A stretch of DNA of 37,206 nt from Chara braunii (lineage: Eukaryota > Streptophyta > Charophyceae > Charales > Characeae), in assembly GCA_003427395.1 (NCBI GenBank), contig BFEA01000484.1, positions 102,705 to 139,910 on the forward strand. The letters run 5' to 3'. The translations under genes and the position numbers were made by a program. The first letter of the stretch is position 1. Each line of letters begins with the position of its first letter. Positions 8,706 to 18,850 of the stretch are shown here, piece after piece. Below the pieces are notes generated by a model. That model was not told the origin of the DNA, did not search any database, and worked only from the letters and a program-made list of their open reading frames with translations.

Positions 8706-9948
8706 GGATCAGATAACGCCCTAACTTAAGGGTATGCCCAACCTGCCTAAGTAAACAAGTAAAAACACGCACAACTGGACTGCCCTAACTTAAGGGTATG
8801 CCCAATACCACATGAACTCTGGTCATAAAACATATGACCAGCCCGCCCTAACTTAAGGGTACGTCTGACTTTTGTTTAACTGACGGCATAAAGTATAAAC
8901 AAGACTGCCCTAACTTAAGGGTATGCCTAGTCAGCTCATAGACATGGTTACGTAGGGTATATGATTAGGCTGCCCCAACTTAGGGGTGTGCCTAACCTGC
9001 CTAAAACAAGTACCAACGACGAGTGGTCAGTCCGCCTTAACTTAAGGGTACGTCCAACCTACATAACAACAACAACAAGAGCATGTAACTAGGCCGCCCT
9101 AATTTAAGGGTACGCCTAGCCAGCTTAAACAAGTTTAGGTACATAAGACAATATGACCAGGCCGCCCTAAGTTAAGGGTACGCCTGATCTGCCCGAACAA
9201 AGCACAAACGACGTATGACTAAGCCTCTCAAACTTAAGGGTACGCTTAGCCTCCGTAACGACAATATAAGAGAACAACCATTGATGTACTTGCACAAACT
9301 TTATATATTTCTCTCTTATTAGGTAGATGATCAAACCTACCCAACTTAGGGAGACATCAAATCCTGCCTTGTGTTTAGAAGGGAAAATATAAGAACGTTT
9401 ATACTAACTCTCTGCACCTTTGTATTATTACGAGCATAGGACTGAACCGCCTTAACTTAAGGGTACGCTCAACCTGCCCGGGTTACCTTCATTATATTCT
9501 TCACCGTTTTTCTTGTCTTCTTGTTCTACCTGACTTACTGACTGACTTTCCCAACTTAGGGTGCCCGGTCTGTCAGATGGTATAGGTTCGTATAATATAT
9601 ATCAAAATTATATACTTTAGTTTATCTTTTTTTTCATGGCTTATGACTGAACCGCCGTAACTTAAGGGTACGCTCAGCCTCATGCCTTTGTCCCCCTCAG
9701 AACAAAACTGGGTCTACGCAACTTAGAATATCCCCAGTCCTGTTTTCAACAACCCACAAAAGAAACATTAAGATTCTGAGTCCTCCCAACTTAGGGTGTC
9801 CGTCCTCCTGTTCAGAAACCCCAGAAAAAAAACAGCGACCGGTCCGTCCAACTTAGGATAGGCCCAACCCTCGAAGATCATACAGTCAGCCCAACAAACA
9901 TAAATAAAACACAGCACTGAGCCCACATCAACTTAGAGGAGTTCAACC
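8706..9948. repeat. Array of about 17 covarying palindromic motifs with AACTTA core
   Basis: The core CCCTAACTTAAGGG (or the shorter CCCAACTTAGGG) recurs with centres near 8725, 8788, 8850, 8914, 8978, 9040, 9102, 9170, 9232, 9345, 9455, 9553, 9660, 9722, 9788, 9851 and 9931. Spacing is about 62-69 bp for the first nine, about 100-110 bp for the next four, then 62-80 bp. Outside the core, arms such as TTAGGC/GCCTAA, CTAGGC/GCCTAG, CAGGC/GCCTG and CTAAGC/GCTTAG differ between copies but stay complementary. Spacers share little sequence. The stretch has no coding frame. It may be a structured internal region of a retroelement, a satellite whose units form cruciforms, or a transcribed array of hairpins. 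Confidence 0.85.
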
Positions 9949-11460
9949 TTGGGTTGACCCAGTCAAACGCATGCAGACGCTTTCACCCCACCTTCCCCTA
10001 ATTCATTTTGCCTGAATTCACTCAAAGTAAAAGTCTGATTTTTCATATACTCGTTCATTTACCTTTTCACAATTCATGTCTTGACATACATAGCAAAATA
10101 GAAAGTAGTATCCTGTCATAATATTATTCAGATACCCAAGGGATAATAGATAGGGGAAGGGATCACATGCGTCAAACGAAATTATACCTGAGTGTTCCCT
10201 GCCTCCAGAACCCCGCCTGGGTTCCGGCAGAGCTCCCGCAATCGGTGGGTGGACCTCCCACAAGGTCTTGATGCGGACCTACGGGTTGCAATCCCGCCTG
10301 CCGCCTTCCTCTCGTACCAATAGACTAGACTTAGACTGAGAAAGGCAGAAAGAGAAAATGTAGGCTCTCAGATACGAAAGAGGTGCACTCAGACTTGCCG
10401 GAGAGAGCCTTGTAGTCTTGATTCGCCTGAGGGCCCCCGCAATGGCGGCCAATGACACGCAGTAAAATTAACCGAGTCTTGACCAAAACGTAGAATACCG
10501 GTCCTCTGACGGCTCTTCAACAGCAGTAGCAGTCCCGCTGTAAAGGGGAACAACTCCGGTATACCGCCGCAGCAGCCTAATAAAAGTTCCACCAGTGCAC
10601 AGCCTGCAACTGCAGCCCCTAAAAAAAACAGTAATGGTACAACCACTGTAGCAGCGGCATACGATGCGCATAGCAGCAGTCTACAGTGGGAACAATGCCC
10701 TGTTCAGTCGTTGTGCCAAAATAAGAGCCCTGTCTTTGTGTGACAGCAACTTGCTCCACCAGTAATCGGTACTTTGACCTCATGGTAGGTACTCAACCGA
10801 TATGCAGCTAGACGCAGAACGGAATGTAGAAAGCCTTGCCAGTCCGGTACGACGTCTGGGCGCAGCGATAGGCTGTAGAACAACAACCAAAACCACCCAA
10901 CCTGAAAGCACCGCTGTATGGTTAGCCTTTAGTAGTAACTACAGTCTACTGGGATTCCCCACTGAAATTTACCGTGTGCACCAGCCTTAGCCAGTCGTGT
11001 TGTACTTCGAGACAAGGTACTGCAAGGCTTAGTACAGAACCCTGTGCTAGACACAGCAGTATCGGGCTCTGGCAACAACACCTAAACACACTGCAGTCCC
11101 GCTCACCCACACATCCATAGCTCTTATGTATACCACAACCAGAGTACTCCTGGTTACCACAATTGTATCGCTATATATGACGCACAACACAACAGCAAGA
11201 CCGTGCTGCGCTCAGCAAGTGGGCAGCAAGGCCCACTGTTCACCTTAGTGACAAAGCCAGAAACAGAGTACGGGACACTCAGTGACGCAGCGCTGCGCAG
11301 AAATCTCACGGCGACGCACTGTGAACCACAGCACCGTACCCCCGCAAGCCCAGGTGAGACATAGCAAGACACAACAGACTTAGTGATGGGCAGCGCATCA
11401 ATAGCTGCGTGCCTCAACAACACCCGGGGTGAACAGCAGCGCATGCGACTGTTGACTAAA

Positions 11461-11593
11461 CAGAGCAGCGACTAGACTCGTTCACAGCCAACTTCCCATT
11501 CGACTTCCCATACGTATCTACTGTTTCAGGCGACTATCGACTACACAGAGTAGCGACTAGACTCGATCCCTTATGTATCTACTGTTTCAGGCG
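11461..11593. repeat. Short tandem duplication
   Basis: CAGAGCAGCGACTAGACTCG at 11461 recurs as CAGAGTAGCGACTAGACTCG at 11545. Both are followed by GTATCTACTGTTTCAGGCG. The second copy lacks about 20 bases present in the first. This is a local duplication without coding meaning that I can see. Confidence 0.75.
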
Positions 11594-13496
11594 TGCCGCC
11601 TAACCAACTTCCCATCCGACAATGCTCCTCTGCCTATGTGCCTGAGTTCGTTCAAACGTTTTGCCTGTCAAACCCGCTGCACTTCTCTACAAATGTTCCT
11701 CCTGATTCCTCCACTCAGGCATACCGTCGGGCCCCATCCCACATCGTCAGTTCACATTGGCAAGTACCCTCTCTTCTCTCCTATCTGCTGCATGAAATTT
11801 AGATCACCCGCGCGACACCACTCACTACCCTGTCTCTTATACCTTCCATCTTGATTGTGTACTCACAGTGCATGCGCGCCCCTGGCCCCTCGTCTGAACA
11901 AGTTTATCTAAGGGCGGATGATTACGAGAAATAGCAGCAGAAGGGCACCGCGGTGGCGCTATAGTGCGCTTAGCGAAAACAACAATATACCACAGTAACC
12001 AAGAATCTCAGCGCATGGAAAAGACTTACCGTACTAACCTATAAAACACAACAAATTTGCCTGGTACAAAACAGTAGTCAAATCGCTGTGAACCCGAAAT
12101 AGAGAGATGAAAATACGATAGTTTTCTTCTGCGAAGTCGCAGCACCTTGCTTCATATACAAGGTGATGCCCCCTCTAGGCCATACTATGGTAGGGCCTTC
12201 TTTCACCGACTACCGATCTAGGTAAGCACCTTGCACCCCCGTCAAGTTCGCTTTAACAATTGCCCCTCAGTTTCTCTCCTCCCACTCAGTCATGACCTCC
12301 CTCTTTACCCCTCTCCTTCCCTGGTCAATCCCCTCACCCCACGCATTTACTACTTCACACGACAACCTTGGCCACGATCTGGTGCCAAGTTCATACATGA
12401 TCCATAAACCATGCTTCTCGTTAAAGCGGTTGTACCCAGGTGATGACTGCTGCCGACTTCGATCATCCGGGCCAGAAACTAGTTGTTGTCAGAGGGGCCA
12501 AAAAAACCTTAGATGCAAGCGAACCACATCTGGTTCGTACCAACCAAGACGAAGATGACGTCCGTGGCGATGATCTCTACTGAGGTCATAATGACGACCA
12601 GTAATAACCAAGAGAGTTAGCGAGGCGAACTTTTCCACTAGAGCATGGGAGGATGCATAACTACTTCATGTCCCCCTCTCTCCCCCTCTTCACTCCCTTC
12701 GCCTCTCTCTATCCCATCTCATTCAGGCTCCCCCGCTAGTCTACCTGGCCATACGCGCAGCGAGATAGAGAGAGGTTCCTTCCATCGATAGGGAGGGCAT
12801 CGCACCAGCCAACACGTGAGTCTTCAAGCTCGAGGTACCCTCCCTGCTACCGCCGTCCACTACCCTGCCGACAGCGACCTTGTTCGAGGACGACCCTCGG
12901 TGTGTGAATGCACCTGGCCGCTCACCTGGCCAGGTTCAATCGAACTAGGCGGACCGAATCAGGGAGAAAGAAGCACCTGCGCGAGCGAGCAGTCAGCATC
13001 GGTGACTGGGACAAATATTAGCCTACTCCATCATTCGTCCAGAGTGTGCCTGATGAGAACGAACCTTTCCCAAAAACGTGGAGGCATGCATCCTTCGATG
13101 AGCTTCCCCTCTTTTCCGACACCTTCCTCCTCCTATCTCCTTCTACACTCCCTTCCTCATCACTCCGACTCCACCATCGCACTCGCCTTACTCCAAAATC
13201 CCAGTTGGGCACCTTCGCTCGCTTGGTTCCGTCGGGAGCCAAGCTAGCGACTTGACCCCCCGTCCGTCAATGCAACTCCCGTCCGTGCGCTGCCCTTTCT
13301 CCGCATGCGCTCTGTGCCTGATTCCGTCCAGATTCGCCCGATTCCTTCCAACCCTTTCGAGTTACCCTCTCCTCCGCCCAGGTAAGCACTCCGACTCCGT
13401 GGCTGTCACGCTCCTCGACCGATCGTAGGAACGGAACCGAGACGTATGCAGCCCCACACCATGGTAGGATTCGTACTCTCCCTCTCTCTCCCTTGT

Positions 13497-13541
13497 ATTC
13501 GAATGCACCTAGGGCAGACCCCCGTCTAGGTACATTCGAAT
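13497..13541. repeat. 16-bp inverted repeat
   Basis: ATTCGAATGCACCTAG (13497-13512) is mirrored by CTAGGTACATTCGAAT (13526-13541) with one mismatch and a 13-base loop. It may be a small fold-back element or a remnant of one. Confidence 0.7.
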
Positions 13542-15028
13542 CTTCCCACCGGTTTCTCTTTTTTTCTTGTTGTCTCTGCTGCTGCGCTCTCCCACCCTGT
13601 CTCTCTCTCTTCTAGTTCTACCCCTCTCTCCTCCTATACTAACTCCTTCCCACTAGTTTGTGTTGCCTCACCTTCTCAGACAACGCTCACCATAGCGAAC
13701 GAAGGGAGAGCTCGCCCCCTCTATTTATGCGAGTCAGCTTTGTGTCGGGGCCCTACTAATCTTCTCTGTATCGTTCCAGTCTTGACGGATGTCCCGAAGG
13801 ACTGCACCCAGGCAGCAGTTCGTGGGTGTATCCACTGAACAAGGCCGCTGGGCCTCACCGCAGGTCCCGGTACCGGTACCGGACCTCGTCCCAAAAAAAA
13901 AAAGGAGAAAAATAGAAATTAAAAATTAGAACTTAGATATAGAAAATAGTAATGAAGAAAAGGGAGGGGACCATTGGTACTTGGCCCTGCCCCGCGGGCC
14001 TGCGGTCGGGACCCCTCACAAAAAGTCAAGGGGGATAGTCCCGCAGGACCCTCAACCCCTCAGTTCGCTTCGTAGTGCTCCTCCCTGCTCCGCTGCTCGC
14101 TGCTGGCCTTGATCCTGGGATCCGCCTGGTGAAAGGTCAGTGACGTAACCTATAGGGCTAAGCCCAAGCCTGGATCGGCGGTATGCCGACCTGCATATGA
14201 ATGGTAGCGGCAGCCAGCCTGGGCCTGCAGCTGCAGCGCCGAGGCCGCTGCTGGATCTCCCCTTCAAACCCACGGTTCTGCATGTGTGCTTCCGCTTTCT
14301 TAGAGGCAGTCTGTCACTCGACCCGTCGTGTAAGTAGCCCTGCAACATTACGGGCAACAGACCGAGGCTTCCCCACGCTACCTCTTTCTCGGGAAAGCCG
14401 CCCTTTTTCCATCTCCATGCCGGAAAACCCCGGCCCTTACCCTTATTCGCGCCACCCCTACTCGGCCTTGTCAGCGGCTGCTACTACCACCGTCAGTGCA
14501 TGGTCAACCTAGTGCCTGCGAACATTTCACACAGCGCCGCTCTGAACGTCGGCCTCTAGTACTCCAGCCAACAACCTCCTCTAGTCACAGCCTTACCTGG
14601 TCAACGCGACTCTGCCTGTAACTTCGCCCGTGCGTGCGAGGCTGCGACCACCTCAGAAAGTCTAGCCTGGCACTTACTTGTCCTACCAGTGTCTCATAGT
14701 CTTCCTTGATCAATGGCTTGGTCCGGCTAACGCGTGCCCGCAAAGTGCACGCTCACACACTCTGTAATCAACACAAATGGGACGCGCCCCTAGATATCGT
14801 CAGGCGCGTTCTTCCTGTAAGCTGCAAATATGTGCCCAAATACCCTTGTAAGGGTGTTCGGGCCAACAACGTTATGTGGAGAGCGCTTTTGTCCTGTCCG
14901 TTTCCAGCCTCCCGACTTCTATTCGATGCCATCTTCGTTACGTGTTGTCGTTGACGCCATCGCCTAAACCGTGTTTCGCCCCTAACACCTCGTCCACCTT
15001 TCTTCAGCCACGCTCCATTTTTTCTCCC

Positions 15029-15715
15029 ATGGAAACGCCGGATGAGAATGCGGGACTGTCCTGTATAGTGGACTGGGGGTACTCGGAGTCCCAGTATGGG
15101 ACTCCCCGTGCCGACCATGCCCAACAGACCGGTTCTTTGCGAGGACAGTCAGGGTTTGCCCCTCCTCCGAACGCCACTGAGCATGCGTTTTGTACGGAGG
15201 AAACCGTGGCCGGCGTCACAGACTTGTTGGGCACTCAAGTCCCCAATTCCCAGTTTTTCGGGACTAGGGGCCATCCCAGCTCTGTCGGCGCGCCCGTGCC
15301 AGGAAGGGGCTCCCCTTGTCGTGACGTCGATGCCACACTGCCGCTTCCGCTGTCCTCTCCACGAACTCCCGTCGCGGGGCTAAGTTATGGGGTGACTGTA
15401 CGAGATGAGAATTACCTGAGGCAGCAGTTACAGATGCGTGCCATAGCCATGGCGGAGGGGCAGTCACGGGATCCGTTTGTTGTGGCTGGTAGCCGGGTTC
15501 CCCATTTGTCCCCTTCTCATTCCGAGGCGTCGCACACTGTGACTCCGGCAACGTCGCCTTTGGCGGCCGGTGACTGCAGCGATGGACCTCGCAGATCGTC
15601 TTTGGCGGCCGCTACCTGCACGTCGATCTCGGCGGCCTCCAACCTCTTCCTCACGTCATCCCTCTCGTGGTTCACCTCATCTCTCTCGCGAATCGCATCC
15701 CTCAAGGCTTGCTGA
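15029..15715 (+). CDS. Hypothetical protein beside the Harbinger transposase
   Basis: An ATG at 15029 opens a frame of about 229 codons. The first 180 or so residues have protein-like composition: an acidic start METPDENAG, a Ser/Pro/Gly-rich middle, and a charged stretch with RDENYLRQQLQMR. From about 15590 onward the frame runs antisense to the better-looking minus-strand coiled-coil ORF, so its true end is probably earlier or the gene is spliced. No domain is recognised. By position it could be the second, accessory ORF of the transposon or a fragment of an unrelated element. I infer no function. Confidence 0.35.
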   Translation: METPDENAGLSCIVDWGYSESQYGTPRADHAQQTGSLRGQSGFAPPPNATEHAFCTEETVAGVTDLLGTQVPNSQFFGTRGHPSSVGAPVPGRGSPCRDVDATLPLPLSSPRTPVAGLSYGVTVRDENYLRQQLQMRAIAMAEGQSRDPFVVAGSRVPHLSPSHSEASHTVTPATSPLAAGDCSDGPRRSSLAAATCTSISAASNLFLTSSLSWFTSSLSRIASLKAC

Positions 15716-16065
15716 GCTGCGTCATGTTACATGCGGCTGTCCTCCCACATCCGCCGCCATCGCTCAAGCTCGCGTCTCATCCGCATAGCTTGCACAACAA
15801 GCTGATCGCAGCAATGCATGAGCCTCACCCGTGCAGCTTTTAGTCTTTCGACAACCGAATTTGCCCAGCTCCTCGCATGTATGTTCTGTTGTGTGACCTG
15901 CGTCTCGCATTCCTCTCTCCCGCGCACAACGCACACACTGATACTGTCACCTCTCGCCACCAAAAAACTATGGAGCAATGTCACCTCCCGCTCCGTCCTC
16001 TCCAACTCTTCACGCAGTGCATACCTCTCCCACACGTACCCTCTTTCACCATCGCCGTTTGCCAT
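15517..16065 (-). pseudogene. Coiled-coil ORF downstream of transposase, one in-frame stop
   Basis: Starting at the ATG at 16065 (MANGDGERG) the frame encodes 112 codons of strongly charged, heptad-like sequence, including REELERTEREVTLL and RMRRELERWRRMWED. A TAA at 15727-15729 interrupts it. The same frame then continues as LRDAIRERDEVNHERDDV and further helix-forming residues to a TGA at 15517. The continuity of character across the TAA argues for one ORF broken by a single mutation or sequencing error. It begins about 110 bp beyond the end of the transposase ORF on the same strand. Autonomous PIF/Harbinger elements usually carry a second Myb/SANT-like protein; I see no clear Myb repeat here, so the role is open. 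Confidence 0.5.
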
Positions 16066-16174
16066 GACTGGTCGCCCGTGACTTCGGTTTATGGAGAAAC
16101 ACGACAATACACCAAAAGTCAATCTCAGATGACAGACGTACACTGAACAGGTGGATGAAGGCGTCTGATTGGCG

Positions 16175-17572
16175 TCACTGCCAGCGGCGATCATACAAGC
16201 GCACCACCTCCGCACACAACGCATCTCTCATGGCCTGCCCACGTTCACGACCGAACATGCACTCAAGGGGGTGACCGTCACCTCGCCTATCAACCTCGGG
16301 AGGTGGCACAGGTGGAGAACAACCATCAGAGTCGTCGCTGTCCTGTTCGGGAACATCACCCCACGCCTGCAGCAGATTGTGCAGAATGCAACATGCGTGG
16401 AACTCCAAGCATTCTCTTTTGATGTCCGCCACATGTGGACGATAGAAAAACTGGAAACGCATTTTAAAAACCCCAAAAAAACGCTCTACACATGATCGGA
16501 CAATCTTGTGCAGTGAATCGAAGACCTGCATGTTTCGCGTGACATTGCCCTGCTGCCCGTGTGGTGTCACGCGCCACGGGATACTGGGGTAACCTCCGTC
16601 CCCGAGCAAGTACCCAACAGGCACACCAGGGATGACTGGCCTCTCGGCACGGAAAGGGTCGCCCTCTTCATCCAAGAACAGTGTGCCCTTCAGCGCTCTG
16701 CGGTACAACGATGTGTGCTTCAGCACACGAGCATCGCCAACAGTGCCCGGAAAGCCGTAACAGAAGTCCAGGATTTTGAGGTCGTAGTCCACAACCACCT
16801 GTGCCACGACAGAGAACCGCTTGTTTCGGTCGGAACAATAATCATCGTCATCGCGTGCGCGGGGCTTGTCCATATACACATGAGTGCAGTCTATGCACCC
16901 CCAGCAATTCGGGAAACCCTTCTGAGCGAACACGTCCATGCGGGCATGACGTTCCTCGTGCCCCCCAAACCCAATAACATTAGGGTAAGATGCGATGATC
17001 GCCTCCGCAACCTCTCGCACAACACGCAGGCCACTGGTTTTGCCGAGTCCGTAACCTGAACAACTGTGCCTATGTGCGTCGCCATGAGCCCACCTGTGGA
17101 GAGAGTACGCGAGCTTCTTGGCCGGCGGGAGAGGCAGCCGGAATCTTGTCACTTGTTTCTCCAGCAACGGACCAACCCTCCGCAGAAGCCGATCGAATCT
17201 CGACCGTCGCATTTGGAGAAGGCTTATGTAATGGTCGTTCTGCGCATCGTCAACAGGAAGGAGATCCTTCCATAGACCTCCACTCCGACGCATGACCCAC
17301 CATCTAGGCGAGGCACGAGGGAACAAGTCTAGCAGGTTGACAATTGCTGGCCACAACCACAACANACTGTGCCTGCCTGTTCTNTCGTCATCTTCATNTT
17401 CCAGCNCTGATGCCANACCAGCATNANCACCGTGGTTTGCAGAGAGCAGACGTTTTGGGGGAGGGCCCATGATAACGTCCATCATGTGAAAAGCATCCTC
17501 TGCCATTTTGCCGGCTATGGCCATGACAGCCACAGCAAGCTGTTCGCGATCCCGCCTTCTCAACCTAGGCAT
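16175..17572 (-). CDS. PIF/Harbinger transposase (DDE_Tnp_4-like)
   Basis: This is a near full-length transposase of about 465 residues from the ATG at 17572; the open frame extends 12 codons further upstream without another ATG. The catalytic triad is visible: Asp228 in GCIDCTHV, Asp325 in YLLGDGGYP, and Glu363 in CVERFFGVFKMRF. The order and spacing (96 and 37 residues between them) suit the nuclease family named DDE_4 in domain databases. The N-terminal part has the helical region LLQMRRSRFDRLLRRV typical of the DNA-binding half. Seven undetermined bases (17365-17427) blur residues 49-70. No internal stop or frameshift is seen. The enzyme would cut and join transposon ends in the nucleus, probably with a Myb-like partner. 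Terminal inverted repeats were not found by eye. Confidence 0.9.
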   Translation of the reverse strand: MPRLRRRDREQLAVAVMAIAGKMAEDAFHMMDVIMGPPPKRLLSANHGXXAGXASXLEXEDDXRTGRHSXLWLWPAIVNLLDLFPRASPRWWVMRRSGGLWKDLLPVDDAQNDHYISLLQMRRSRFDRLLRRVGPLLEKQVTRFRLPLPPAKKLAYSLHRWAHGDAHRHSCSGYGLGKTSGLRVVREVAEAIIASYPNVIGFGGHEERHARMDVFAQKGFPNCWGCIDCTHVYMDKPRARDDDDYCSDRNKRFSVVAQVVVDYDLKILDFCYGFPGTVGDARVLKHTSLYRRALKGTLFLDEEGDPFRAERPVIPGVPVGYLLGDGGYPSIPWRVTPHGQQGNVTRNMQVFDSLHKIVRSCVERFFGVFKMRFQFFYRPHVADIKRECLEFHACCILHNLLQAWGDVPEQDSDDSDGCSPPVPPPEVDRRGDGHPLECMFGRERGQAMRDALCAEVVRLYDRRWQ

Positions 17573-17646
17573 TTGACGGTACAGTTCTTGGGCAGAGACA
17601 GGGTTCAACCCGCACCAGAATCTTTTGCCCGTACGTTAACCCCAAA

Positions 17647-17681
17647 NNNNNNNNNNNNNNNNNNNNNNNNNNNNNNNNNNN
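17647..17681. other. Assembly gap (35 N)
   Basis: A run of undetermined bases. The distance across it is not reliable, and it falls upstream of the transposase where the right end of the element would be expected. Confidence 1.
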
Positions 17682-18120
17682 CTCCAATGAACCTATTCGT
17701 ACCACACGCCAATGGAGGCGGGAGCACAGGCCGCCCTCAAGCAACTTCCGCGCACGACCCAAACGAACACGTAATGGCACCAACTTATCGAAAAGAGCAG
17801 TGCTATACAACATGGCCGAAATGGACCCGACGCCAGCCACGGGCAAGCGACAGGAAAAGTCCCTGTTTCCACATTCCACAGAATGTGCAAGGACACTTCG
17901 TTCAACAACGTTCAGCCGATACAGCCCGGCCACCACACATATGTGAAGCAGTGTGAGCAGAAGCGAGCGTCGGGATTGCAGGCTTCCCTCAAAAGTCGGG
18001 GATCCTGACAGGCTTGCGCCAAAAAGTTGTGCAAAAAAGAAAACCCGTCTATTTTCTTTTTCGATTAAAATAACTAATAGAAAACTCGAAAGAAATCCAA
18101 AAAAGACGTCACACATCGTA

Positions 18121-18215
18121 ATATACTTGGCTACTGGGTCAAGGCCCCCAGGGTGTAACAAGGCGCAGGGGCCTCGTCCCACTAGCACCGTTGAGCTAGC
18201 TCAGCGTTGGGTTTT
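18121..18215. repeat. Dispersed GGGGCCT-type palindromic repeat, copy 2
   Basis: TGGGTCAAGGCCCC (18135-18148) and GGGGCCTCGTCCCA (18168-18181) form an imperfect 14-bp inverted repeat, followed by CTAGCACCGTTGAGCTAGC. Related pieces lie at 2621-2650 and 18806-18848. It resembles a structured end of a non-autonomous transposon, but the element's limits are not clear. Confidence 0.6.
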
Positions 18216-18383
18216 CTATTACGTGCGACTCAGGGCGACGCCAGGGATGGCAGGTGTTGTGAACATCCAGCGGTCGACTTTAGTTATGTGTTGTATTCCT
18301 CCAAACTGGTCATTTTTTGGTGTCGGGAAATGCCTCCAAAAATCCAACCCCTCGTTTACAACGCCCCCTACCCTTCGCCGTTT

Positions 18384-18429
18384 GCGTTGAGCTAGCTGTC
18401 TCGAAAAAAGGAGACAGCTAGCTCAACGC
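18384..18429. repeat. Perfect 19-bp hairpin with 8-base loop
   Basis: GCGTTGAGCTAGCTGTCTC (18384-18402) and its exact complement (18411-18429) flank the loop GAAAAAAG. The GTTGAGCTAGCTCAAC theme also occurs at about 18191 and, with changes, at 18801-18816 and 2569-2590. A perfect stem of this length in otherwise decayed DNA suggests a young insertion or a maintained structure. Confidence 0.85.
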
Positions 18430-18800
18430 TCCGTGCTCTTTTTTTCGTTGCATTACGTTTTTTTTTTTTTGCTTTCGTCATCATTGCGAGGTGTCAGACC
18501 GTTTTGAGGCCTTCCGTCAAGTTCGGGCTGACACACGCCCCTTTTACGAACCGACAGGCCGATCTCGCAAGTCACATAAGTCAGATCTTCGCTGCACAAG
18601 GGCGAACATGGGTGGGGTCGCAGCTGGGGTCCAGGTACATGTACAGAACTTTCCTTTTTTGTAGGGAGTCGTCATAATGACATGCCCACGATATACAAAA
18701 CATTTGCAAAAAAAAAAAAAACACAATAATACTAGAAATGCCATTTTCATTTATGTTTCCATTTGTTTTCGATTTTAAAAAGGCTTTCTGGTGTCTCACA

Positions 18801-18850
18801 CCGTTGAGCTGGCTCAACTGGGACGAGGCCCCAGGGGTGTAACAACGGCA
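18801..18850. repeat. Dispersed GGGGCCT-type palindromic repeat, copy 3
   Basis: GTTGAGCTGGCTCAAC is followed by TGGGACGAGGCCCCAGGGG and TGTAACAACGGC. The second part repeats 18137-18163 in direct orientation, while GGGACGAGGCCCC is inverted relative to 18168-18180. The unit 18121-18850 thus contains both direct and inverted copies of the same short module. Confidence 0.6.

Larger units (their letters stand above)
9949..15028. other. Long region without a recognisable gene
   Basis: Nothing here supports a protein call. 10200-10300 contains overlapping small hairpins around GAACCC/GGGTTC and GTGGG/CCCAC next to the TTCCGGCAGAGCTCCC block. 10480-10700 is CAG-rich and gives a hydrophobic minus-strand frame that is best explained by composition. 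12240-13650 is pyrimidine-rich with many CTC and CCT runs. 13861-13895 holds a CGGTACCGGTACCGG palindrome followed by an A run. Several AGGTAAG strings (12220, 13380) look like splice donors but have no associated exon that I can recognise. Confidence 0.45.

Noticed and set aside
8706-9948. CRISPR array
   Set aside because: The repeats are short, vary in a paired manner, and have irregular spacers of 40-90 bp; no cas genes are present and the window is eukaryotic.
8706-9948. Integron attC cassette array (covarying arms around a conserved core)
   Set aside because: There is no integrase, no ORF cassettes between units, and the conserved part is at the centre of the palindrome, not in the outer core sites.
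10389-10671. Small hydrophobic minus-strand proteins
   Set aside because: The Leu/Cys-rich composition follows from CAG-rich sequence on the plus strand; two overlapping frames look equally hydrophobic.
17565-18188. Minus-strand 207-residue ORF upstream of the transposase
   Set aside because: It runs through the N gap, has no motif, and its hydrophobic segment comes from a T-rich stretch; it is more likely flanking or subterminal transposon DNA.
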